Source: Stentor coeruleus
Lineage: Eukaryota; Ciliophora; Heterotrichea; Heterotrichida; Stentoridae
Length of the DNA stretch: 42,695 bases
Direction of reading: 5' to 3'
NCBI GenBank assembly: GCA_001970955.1
Contig: MPUH01000629.1
Location: 1-42,695, forward strand
The position numbers were made by a program, and so were the translations under genes. The notes under the pieces are model-generated. The model did not search any database and was not told the DNA's origin. It saw only the letters and a program-made list of their open reading frames with translations. Numbering within the stretch: the stretch's first letter is position 1; the number at the start of each line of letters is the position of its first letter. This document shows, in pieces, positions 1-7,656 of this stretch.

Positions 1-206
1 TAATAATTTATAAAACACCCAATTTTCTCATCTAATTTTTCATAAAACATGCAAAAAAAATTGCCTCTCATCCATTACCAAATTCCTAAAAATTCTTATC
101 TAAAACTTCAAAACCCAACAACCTTTCTAAAGCCCTTTAATAATCATAATATCTTATACCCTATCATAAACAATCATGTAATCATATTAATCAGTTATAC
201 TCGAAT

Positions 207-2027
207 ATGAACAGTATCGACAAAGAACAAGAAATTCAAACTCCCACTAGGAGGAAGATAGCTAAAAAGATCACAATAAATACTGCATTAACCCAATATG
301 AAATAATAACAAAACTCAGTCAGAGCTTAGGCTGGAGATCCAGGTCTATAGAAAATGAAGATGATGACTCGGATATAATCTGGACAGACTGTGCAGTACA
401 GCCAGAAAGACTCTGCAAAATGCGCCCGTATCAAAAAATTAACCATTTCCCAAACATGCATGAAATCGCTAGAAAAAACTACTTAGCCAAAAACCTAAAC
501 AAAATGCATAAACTCTACCCTGAAGACTTCAACTTCTATCCCAAAACCTGGCTATACCCAGCTGAGTTCCCAAGTTTAAAATCTACTAACACGACAAAGA
601 AAATCTATATCGTCAAACCAGAAGCTTCATGTCAAGGTAAAGGGATTTTTCTAACAAAAACCCTAGAAGGTTTTGAAGAAAATGAGCGATATGTTATACA
701 AGAATACATAAAAAATCCTTTGCTTATTGATGGGTTGAAATTTGATATGCGTATTTATGTCCTTATTGCAGGTTGTGATCCTTTAAAAGTATTTTTACAT
801 AAAGAAGGTTTGGGAAGATTTGCCACTGAAGCATATACATCACCTAATTCAAAAAACCTTAGTAATTCATGTATGCATTTGACAAATTATGCTATAAATA
901 AAAACAATGACAATTTTGTTTTCAATTCAGATTCTAAAGCTGATAATGTTGGACATAAAAGATCTTTAACTGCTACATTGAAGAAAATTAAAGATCTTGG
1001 GTTTGACACAGAAAAAATATGGAAGGAAATCAGTGAGATTATTGTTAAAACTTTGTGTACAATACAACCTTCTCTTGCACATGTATATAGAGCTTGTCAG
1101 CCTGATGATCCATATAATGGTATGTGTTTTGAGGTTTTAGGATTTGACATAATTCTTGATGATATTGGCAAACCTTGGCTACTTGAAGTTAATCATTCCC
1201 CTAGTTTCAATATTGACTCTCCATTAGACTTTAAAATAAAATTCCAAGTCCTCCGTGAAGCTTTAATCCTCTTGAATCTAACCTCAGACAACAAACGCGA
1301 ATATGAAGAAAGGAAAAAAAAACAAATCCTTCTTCGGACCTTAGCTCATAATAAAGAACAAGAAAAAGAAAACAAAAAAAACGACTTCAAAAATGCCCAA
1401 CTCCGCAGATCCAACTGGGAATCATCACATATGGGGGATTTTTCTTTAATTTTCCCAAGTACAAACCCCATATTCGACACATTCCTCAAGACCTCACAAC
1501 GAATTTTACTTGAATCTACAGGAAGAAGACTAGTAAATAAAGATAACAGACCACAATCACAGGATTGTGGGATTAAAAACCTAAACCCATTCAAAAAAAG
1601 TCCTCAAAACCAACCACGTAAAAGTGACTTGGCTGTATTCCAAAGGCTTTATAAAATTAAAAAAGTTAAAGTTGAACCTGGTCCTATACCTCCATGTATA
1701 CAATTAGATGAAGCTTTTAGAACTACTTATTTTAAATCTCAAACCCCATATAGTTTTATAGAACTTGTTGTACCAAAAAAAACAACAGAAAAAGTTCGTA
1801 ATAAAAGTATTCCAAAAAAACGTATTTCTATGTATCATCAGCATATTGAAGATATTTTTAAGGAAAAAAGGTTTGGAGAAAGGATGACTTCATTTGGAAA
1901 CCCTAGGACTATTAATGTTTATGAAACACCTTTACAGATATACTCAGTTATTACTGATGATAGTCAGATACAGGATTCTCAAAAGACAAGATTTTATAAG
2001 CAGATCATGCTTAAGAAACTTTTTTAA
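207..2027 (+). CDS. Tubulin polyglutamylase, TTLL family (TTLL6/13-like)
   Basis: Single-exon gene of 606 aa. It belongs to the tubulin tyrosine ligase-like family, ATP-grasp enzymes that add glutamate chains to tubulin tails in cilia and cortical microtubules. Visible signatures: KPEASCQGKGIF at residues 137-148 (ATP-binding loop), QEYI at 165-168, KFDMRIYVL at 178-186, HLTNYAINK at 224-232 and LLEVNHSPSF at 325-334, which holds the metal/ATP-binding Glu and Asn. The order and wording match the TTLL6/TTLL13 branch, whose members elongate Glu chains. The catalytic core ends near residue 355. A basic, low-complexity C-terminal half of about 250 aa follows, compatible with microtubule binding but not recognisable. 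The ATG at 207 is the first in frame and sits after a G-poor leader. It converges on the minus-strand gene that ends at 2143. Family is certain; chain length or substrate preference is inferred. Confidence 0.93.
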   Translation: MNSIDKEQEIQTPTRRKIAKKITINTALTQYEIITKLSQSLGWRSRSIENEDDDSDIIWTDCAVQPERLCKMRPYQKINHFPNMHEIARKNYLAKNLNKMHKLYPEDFNFYPKTWLYPAEFPSLKSTNTTKKIYIVKPEASCQGKGIFLTKTLEGFEENERYVIQEYIKNPLLIDGLKFDMRIYVLIAGCDPLKVFLHKEGLGRFATEAYTSPNSKNLSNSCMHLTNYAINKNNDNFVFNSDSKADNVGHKRSLTATLKKIKDLGFDTEKIWKEISEIIVKTLCTIQPSLAHVYRACQPDDPYNGMCFEVLGFDIILDDIGKPWLLEVNHSPSFNIDSPLDFKIKFQVLREALILLNLTSDNKREYEERKKKQILLRTLAHNKEQEKENKKNDFKNAQLRRSNWESSHMGDFSLIFPSTNPIFDTFLKTSQRILLESTGRRLVNKDNRPQSQDCGIKNLNPFKKSPQNQPRKSDLAVFQRLYKIKKVKVEPGPIPPCIQLDEAFRTTYFKSQTPYSFIELVVPKKTTEKVRNKSIPKKRISMYHQHIEDIFKEKRFGERMTSFGNPRTINVYETPLQIYSVITDDSQIQDSQKTRFYKQIMLKKLF

Positions 2028-2142
2028 TTATATGGGAATAAAATACACCTTTTTTTCTTGTGATATAAGGTTTTGCTAAGATTGATAAGAAAGGTGGAAG
2101 ATTTATTAATGTAGATATTTTTAAAGAATTTATGAGCTTTGA

Positions 2143-2721
2143 TTAACTAATTATGGAAATTATAACCTTCGCATCTCCAAAACGTAAAATCAACGGGAAA
2201 GAATTTTCTATAACCGTGCGATTTTCAAGAGTGATAAAGTTTTTGACATATTTATATAAATCCGCTGTATTAGGATCTATTTTCCAAAAATCATCATAGC
2301 CGAGGTTTATTCTAAAACTAGTATTTTCCAATGATACTATATTTATATCCATTGATGGTCCTATTCTATAAATGCTTTGTAAAAGATTATATTTCACTTC
2401 TCTTCCTCTATATTTTACCGTCATTTTCAAATCATCATCTATGCTGGTGATAAAAATTTTGCTTTTTTGCACAAGATATTTTATCCCAGGATCAACTTTT
2501 TCTACAGAATTTACTTTATAAACAGCTGAGGGCTCATTCGAATTCTCTATAAGTTCAATAGCATTATCTTTAAAACGCACATCCAAAATCGATTTTTTCG
2601 TATTAGGAACTTTAAAGCAGTTAAAATCATCCATAACAGCTCCTATTTTGATATCACTACAATTAAAAATCCTTTCCTTCTTAATTTCCTTATAAAAATA
2701 CTCAACTTTGTAGCTCCCCAT
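2143..2721 (-). CDS. Hypothetical protein, 192 aa
   Basis: Complete ORF from ATG at 2721 to TAA. I do not recognise the family. The sequence alternates hydrophobic and polar residues with few long helices, suggesting a small mostly-beta protein, with no signal peptide or membrane segment. It starts 14 nt after the stop codon of the next minus-strand gene (2736-3464), so there is no room for a conventional promoter between them. The two frames cannot be joined by a 15- or 16-nt intron, because the offset between them is 17 nt. Coding status is supported by codon-like composition over the whole length and by the absence of better ORFs on the other strand. Confidence 0.75.
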   Translation of the reverse strand: MGSYKVEYFYKEIKKERIFNCSDIKIGAVMDDFNCFKVPNTKKSILDVRFKDNAIELIENSNEPSAVYKVNSVEKVDPGIKYLVQKSKIFITSIDDDLKMTVKYRGREVKYNLLQSIYRIGPSMDINIVSLENTSFRINLGYDDFWKIDPNTADLYKYVKNFITLENRTVIENSFPLILRFGDAKVIISIIS

Positions 2722-2735
2722 AATAAATTATAAAC

Positions 2736-3464
2736 CTATTTACCCATAGCATATAACTCATCTAAACAAAGTAAAGTTTTAACTTGCATTTTGTTGAAGT
2801 CTTCATTAGTAGGCGATGAGAACTTTATACTAACAATCCCATTTTTTATGTTAGGATTTGTCTTTGATTTATTTGTATTTCTATATGATTTACTTGGCTG
2901 TGGAGATTTAAAACCATTTGGTGTAGGAAGTCTAGAGCTTGAAATACTACCTGAATATTGACTATGATTATTTTCTATGATTTCTGGGATTATTGGGCTT
3001 AATAAGGATACTTGTGAATTATTTAAGGACTTTGGACCCATTGAACGATTTGATAAACCTTGGTTTTGAAGAGCTGGAGGACGTTGGCATGCTTTGGAAG
3101 TTATAAGTTTAGTACTTTGATCTTGGATATCAGAGTTGTTTATTGCAGTGTAGTTAAGTTGAGAATGATTTGCTGCAGTGTAGCTCAGTTGAGAGTGGTT
3201 TAAGGAACGATTTTTGGCTTGTGGAAGATTGTCTGGACGAGGATTGTCTATGACAGAAAGGTTTAGAGATGTTATTAAGTCTCCAGATATCTCTTCAATA
3301 AGATGACTGCAAATTATTTTCAAGTTTTCTTTGCTTATTTTGGTGGTTAAAAGTATTGTTGATATTAATTTGATAAGTTCGTTTGCTTTACCTGTAGACT
3401 TTAATTCATTGAAATCTTGATCAATATCTTGAAGCTTCAAAATATTTTCTGTAATTTTATTCAT
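2736..3464 (-). CDS. Hypothetical Ser/Asn-rich protein, 242 aa
   Basis: Complete ORF, ATG to TAG, function unknown. The first ~65 residues look helical and globular (KITENILKLQDIDQDFNELK). The middle (about 85-215) is disordered and rich in Ser, Asn, Pro and Gln, with a short imperfect internal repeat of the form NHSQLxYTA at about residues 89-108. The last ~25 residues form a second short ordered segment (VKTLLCLDELYAMGK). No transmembrane segments. The disordered centre has several SP/TP dipeptides (for example TPNGFKSPQPS), so phospho-regulation is possible but not shown. It lies directly upstream of the 192-aa gene with only 14 nt between them. Confidence 0.72.
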   Translation of the reverse strand: MNKITENILKLQDIDQDFNELKSTGKANELIKLISTILLTTKISKENLKIICSHLIEEISGDLITSLNLSVIDNPRPDNLPQAKNRSLNHSQLSYTAANHSQLNYTAINNSDIQDQSTKLITSKACQRPPALQNQGLSNRSMGPKSLNNSQVSLLSPIIPEIIENNHSQYSGSISSSRLPTPNGFKSPQPSKSYRNTNKSKTNPNIKNGIVSIKFSSPTNEDFNKMQVKTLLCLDELYAMGK

Positions 3465-3789
3465 TATTGAATTGTTTTTGAGACTGATGCTGTTATTAAA
3501 CTTAATGGCTTACATGATAAAAGATAAATTTAAAAACTTGACTAATATTTTATTTTCATATAGAAATCAAAATTTATACTCTTGTTTCTTTTGCTTAGCT
3601 AAAATATTAATATTTGTATTGATATCCTAATATAAACTTCATTTTTCTCTACCCTATTCTTGTATCAAAACTCTATAAAGTACTTAAAAAAATTACTTAT
3701 ACAAAAACAAAAGTCATATCTTTAAATTAGAGTTTTTATGATAAAAATTATCTCATATCATAATAATTTTTAAATCTAAATCATTTATC

Positions 3790-4560
3790 ATAATTTTATA
3801 CTTAATAATCCTTCATATACTTCTTTAATAACCTAAAATCATGCTTTTCCCCATTATTATCGAATTTTGAAATCGGAAATTGAAAGGACTTGGCAAAACT
3901 ATATTTAAAACCATCTAAATACATTTTCCTTATAAACTATCCATACCTAAATCTTTCTATCATAGAGACTTAATTTCCTAAACTTTTTGGACTTAAAATT
4001 GTATATTTGAAATTTTGACTTTAGTTATTGAAAAGTTAACATTTAGACTTAGAAACTATTTTCTTAACCATTTTGGTATATCGTCTAGAGTGATTTTGAA
4101 ACTTAAGGGTCTTATCAGCATATCTTCGTTACTTTTAAGTTTAACAGAATTAGTAAAAGGTCTTTCTGATTAAAATATACCCTCAGCCACCACATCACGA
4201 AAAACAATAATTTGCAGTCCTAAAACTAAGCCATCCTAGCAAATTACGGTTATCAAAGCTGGTACTAAAGCCTTAACAGCTACAAAAAGCATTTTCTGAG
4301 TGCCGAGAAAAACTTTTGAATGGAATATTAAATTTACTCTAAAAATCAATAATCCAGGTAAAAACCCAAGTTTTTCAAGGTATTACTATATTTTCATATG
4401 TTTTATCTCAATAAAATTCGTTAAAAGTGATCAAAAGACAAAGCCAGATCCAAGACAACTCATAAAAGCCACTAAAACCAAGAAAAGTCAGGCGAGACTC
4501 TAGAAAGACTGGAAAAATAATATTCTTACAATGGTATAAATGGCTGACAAAATTCTAGAA
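3790..4560 (-). pseudogene. Decayed polytopic membrane-protein gene with a fossil 15-nt intron
   Basis: The minus strand here reads as protein for over 200 codons but is broken. From about 4559 down to 4059 one frame gives membrane-like and soluble segments such as LFLVLVAFMSCLGSGFVF, KVFLGTQKMLFVAVKALVPA and RPFTNSVKLKSNEDMLIRPL. It is interrupted by stops at 4502 (TAG), 4490 (TGA), 4433 (TGA), 4388 and 4385 (TAG, TAA), 4238 (TAG) and 4058 (TAG). A stop at 4172 lies inside a perfect 15-nt intron (4166-4180, GTATATTTTAATCAG), and its removal keeps the frame. Around 4000-4060 the reading moves to another frame, which ends ...HDFRLLKKYMKDY-stop at about 3803. GC content is higher than in neighbouring spacer. 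The family was not recognised. It lies head-to-head with the HSF gene and may run into its first codons. The 67-codon plus-strand ORF at 4300-4503 is its antisense shadow. Confidence 0.7.
4166..4180 (-). other. Fossil 15-nt intron in the decayed membrane-protein gene
   Basis: On the minus strand the sequence is GTATATTTTAATCAG, with A at position 10, the same layout as the introns of the live genes. It contains the only in-frame stop in this section (TAA). Splicing it joins ...VVAE to ERPF... in frame, which supports a once-spliced gene. Confidence 0.65.
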
Positions 4561-5249
4561 TGGAAATTTTTGAGGAATACCCACCGTATATTTATAATAT
4601 ATCTATGAATACAAGCCAGAAACACTCATCCAAGCCAAACAAGTTCCTCCTAAGGCTTTTCAACATCTTAAGCGAGCCTAAATATTCTCATATTATATCA
4701 TGGACCGATTCAGGTACCTCATTTGCTATCAAAAAAATCCCTGAGTTTACAATTTCCATACTCCCGCTGTATTTTAAACATAAAAACTTTTCCAGTTTTG
4801 TAAGACAACTAAATATGTACAACTTTCATAAAGAAAGAGATACTGGAGAAATACAAGTATATGTACATCCATGCTTCATCAAAGGAGAAAAAGACAAACT
4901 TGCAAATGTTCATAGAAAAACATCGGATTTGTATGTAGAATCCAAGCCAGCTTCAACATTGGAAAAGAAATATAATACAATTCGTTCAAAACAAAAAATT
5001 CTTAGCGAAAAAATATGCATGCTTGAACAAAATTATCAAGAAGTAGCGATTTATAACCAGTCTTTGTTGTACCAGATTTTCCAGAGTCGGGAAAGGGAAC
5101 AAAAAATTGAACAGCTTTTGTTGATGTTTATAGAACAGGTTAAGGAGGTTCCCCCTTTTCTTGAGCCTTTTTATAAGAAAAAAACTGAGTTTGAAATAAT
5201 TAGGCCGATACCAATACCATTCCACCATCAGTTCAATATACTCCAATAA
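4560..5249 (+). CDS. HSF: Heat shock factor-type transcription factor (short)
   Basis: 229 aa, single exon. An HSF DNA-binding domain lies at residues 28-120: KFLLRLFNILSEPKYSHIISW, then the recognition-helix signature FSSFVRQLNMYNFHK at 77-91, then HPCFIKGEKDKLANVHRK. A heptad-rich segment at about 131-195 fits the HSF trimerisation coiled coil (HR-A/B). The protein then stops after a short Pro-rich tail, so it lacks the long activation region of yeast or animal HSFs. HSFs bind nGAAn arrays as trimers in the nucleus and drive chaperone genes; some ciliate members serve development instead. The start is ambiguous: ATG at 4560 or ATG at 4608 (residue 17, just before the conserved domain). The region between overlaps the antisense reading of the decayed gene upstream, which mildly favours 4608. 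Confidence 0.92.
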   Translation: MEIFEEYPPYIYNISMNTSQKHSSKPNKFLLRLFNILSEPKYSHIISWTDSGTSFAIKKIPEFTISILPLYFKHKNFSSFVRQLNMYNFHKERDTGEIQVYVHPCFIKGEKDKLANVHRKTSDLYVESKPASTLEKKYNTIRSKQKILSEKICMLEQNYQEVAIYNQSLLYQIFQSREREQKIEQLLLMFIEQVKEVPPFLEPFYKKKTEFEIIRPIPIPFHHQFNILQ

Positions 5250-6199
5250 TTTAAATATTTTCTATATGTTTTTGAAATGAAGCTTTTGTTGGTGTTAAAT
5301 TGGAAGTTAAGATATATGAAAATGGGTTGGGCTGATTTGGTATATGAGTATAAAGGATTTTTATAGTGAGGACGATTGTAGAGGGTATTGTAAAAGGAGA
5401 ATATAAGAAAGGGTTTTCTTTTAATGTTTTTTTAGTTGAGGTGGGAGTTAGGAAGATAAAGTTTTGTAAATGTATTTTTTATGTTTGGGTAGAGAAATTT
5501 TTTAAGGATTTTTTTAGAGATGGATGATGGAGAGGATTTATGATGATTTCTAGGTGAAGATAGGATTATGGAATTTTATGTTTTTGTTTGGGAGATGGTG
5601 AGGTTTGATGGAAGTGACATTTTTTATTAGATTTATTAGAGTTGATTATAGTTTTTACTTGATAGAGTTCTAGAAATTAGAAGGTTGATATAGGGCTGGA
5701 TATTATCACTCTGGATATTGAAATATTGAATAATAGATTTTTTATAATTTAAAGTTAGAAAAACTGTTTTGGATTATCTTATGAATTTTTAAGATATTTT
5801 TTACTCTTAGTTATATAAATGATAAAATAGTAGTTTAGCATACAAAAATTAGATTATAACTAATTTTAAAAATGCCAACCTTGGTGATGGTTCGGGTAAG
5901 TGACAAAGAATTTAAGTTAATTACAATATTTACAAATTTTTTAATAAAATTAAAGTGATCTTAGTGTGAGTCTAAATATAACATTATATTATCACATAAT
6001 TCTTTTTTCAATTATATCTTAAAAAGCAACTTATTTTATACAATTACCGACTATATCATCAAGTCAAATCTCAAAAAATCCCATAAACATTCTCCACCAC
6101 TTCCAAACATATTCTAAAATTCTCATAAACCGAATCTATCCATATTCCATCAAAAAAGTTCAATTTATAATTTCAGTGATTAAAAATAATAATTAAACA
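5250..6199. other. Intergenic spacer, G-rich then C-rich
   Basis: About 950 nt without a supported gene. From about 5270 to 5700 the + strand is rich in G and T with very few C. From about 5990 to 6190 it is the reverse: C and A rich, almost no G. The second part is probably the promoter of the gene starting at 6200. GGATTTTT words occur at about 5355 and 5508. I see no RNA gene. Confidence 0.5.
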
Positions 6200-7450
6200 A
6201 TGCACATCAGCTCAGCACCAGCATGGAGTTTTGGAGGCAAATCTGATGAAAAGCAGCATTTCAACACCCCAGGCCCAGGCAACTACAACCCATCAGTTAG
6301 TAAATTTGAGAACTCACCAAACTACAGAATTGGGACAAGTTCTCGAGTAAGCATAAAACCTACATCAACTCCAGGGCCAGGAACATATGAGTCAAAAAGC
6401 ACAGTAATAAATAGACCTGCACCAAAAATAGGGACTTCTCAAAGGCCTCCATTAAGTGACACCATAGAAACTCCAGGTCCTGGTTCATATCAAGTAAGAC
6501 CAACAATAATAGATGGACCTAAATACACAATGACTAGTAGAAGAAGTACAAGCAAAGTCAACTCAAGTCCAGGCCCAGGTCATTACGACCAAAACTTAAA
6601 CGAATTTAATTCAGGGGAAAAAGCTCCTGCCTATAAAATAGGATCAGGGTCTAGGACTGAAAGGCCAAATTCAGCATATATTCCAGGACCAGGGGCATAT
6701 AGTGCAACATCTCGAGATAAAGGGCCTAGTTGGGGTTTTGGATCACAATCACGAAATAATATTTTCAAAATTGATGTCCCTGGCCCTGGAACATACTCAA
6801 GCCCAGATACTCTAAATAAACGTGGATGTAGTATGACAGGAAGAAAACCAGATAGTCCAGTAAATAGTAATCCAGGACCTGGAAGTTATAATCCTTCAGC
6901 TACAGCAAGACCAAAATCCCCAATGTGGAGTTTGGGAAAGTCTCCAAGAGGTGATTTTACAGCAAGGTCAAAAGCTGTACCAGGACCAGGGACATACTCT
7001 CCAAATGTTAGTTTGGGGAAGACAGCACCTGTATTTGGATCATCATCTAGACCTCCATTATCTAATGTTACAGATACCCCAGGGCCTGGTGAATATAATG
7101 CAATACCAAAAAATACAACACCTTCATATACAATGAGACCTAAAACTGCTACTCAAAGAAAAGATTATGGACCTGGACCTGGGCAATATAATCCTAGTGC
7201 ATCATATAGTGATTTTAAGTGGACTATAGGTAAAGAACAAAAAGGTATGGATTTATCTTTAGTTAAAACTATGTCTGTACCTGGACCTGGATATTATGAT
7301 ACTAGTAAAGGACTTGGAGGACCAAAATGGGGATTTGGAAGTGAACCAAGAGGTAGAGAAGCTAAGAATTCTAACCCAGGACCTGGAAGCTATGCTACTT
7401 ATTCTGGCATTGGGAATTTGCCGGATTATGCAAGGAGGTCTAATAGGTAA
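6200..7450 (+). CDS. SHIPPO/STPGR (PGPG-Y) repeat protein, ODF3/CIMAP-like
   Basis: 416 aa, essentially made of one repeated unit. Twelve copies of PGPGxY (PGPGNY, PGPGTY, PGPGSY and so on) are spaced about 27-40 residues apart. They alternate with a second conserved element of the type (Y/W)xxGxxSR, as in YRIGTSSR, PKIGTSQRP and WGFGSQSR. This is the architecture of outer dense fibre 3/SHIPPO1 (CIMAP) proteins, which are filamentous or microtubule-associated components of axonemes and sperm tails, some found inside doublet microtubules. The start is the ATG at 6200, immediately before the first repeat; the stop is TAA. No other domain is present. Axonemal or cortical-microtubule location is inferred from the family. 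Confidence 0.92.
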   Translation: MHISSAPAWSFGGKSDEKQHFNTPGPGNYNPSVSKFENSPNYRIGTSSRVSIKPTSTPGPGTYESKSTVINRPAPKIGTSQRPPLSDTIETPGPGSYQVRPTIIDGPKYTMTSRRSTSKVNSSPGPGHYDQNLNEFNSGEKAPAYKIGSGSRTERPNSAYIPGPGAYSATSRDKGPSWGFGSQSRNNIFKIDVPGPGTYSSPDTLNKRGCSMTGRKPDSPVNSNPGPGSYNPSATARPKSPMWSLGKSPRGDFTARSKAVPGPGTYSPNVSLGKTAPVFGSSSRPPLSNVTDTPGPGEYNAIPKNTTPSYTMRPKTATQRKDYGPGPGQYNPSASYSDFKWTIGKEQKGMDLSLVKTMSVPGPGYYDTSKGLGGPKWGFGSEPRGREAKNSNPGPGSYATYSGIGNLPDYARRSNR

Positions 7451-7656
7451 GATATTTAATTTATACTTTTTGATTAAAAAAAAATTCAAAGCCAAACCCA
7501 AGTTGTACTTTGTTTTATAGTAAAAAAATGCATTTTTTTATGAATACATTATAATTATAACACTTAAAAAGAGAATAGTACTCTTGCAAATTATGATTAA
7601 AAATATAAGCTTAGCTAGAATTATATTTGCTATTCCACTTACCATTTATACTGTTT

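Noticed and set aside
2715-2745. Fusion of the 192-aa and 242-aa genes by a mini-intron
   Set aside because: The frames differ by 17 nt, so a 15- or 16-nt intron cannot join them. The only GT...AG spans there are 8 and 30 nt; the 8-nt one runs straight into a stop and the 30-nt one does not connect the frames.
4300-4503. 67-codon ORF on +, or a noncoding RNA suggested by the raised GC
   Set aside because: It is antisense to the decayed membrane-protein gene, which explains the higher GC and the open frame. The ORF does not begin with a convincing context and ends in a Lys/Thr-rich tail.
5870-5910. Glycine-rich NLGDGSGK reading, resembling a kinase P-loop, or a tRNA T-arm-like GGTTCG
   Set aside because: Only about 12 codons before a stop, with no kinase sequence downstream. 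No tRNA fold could be made around it.
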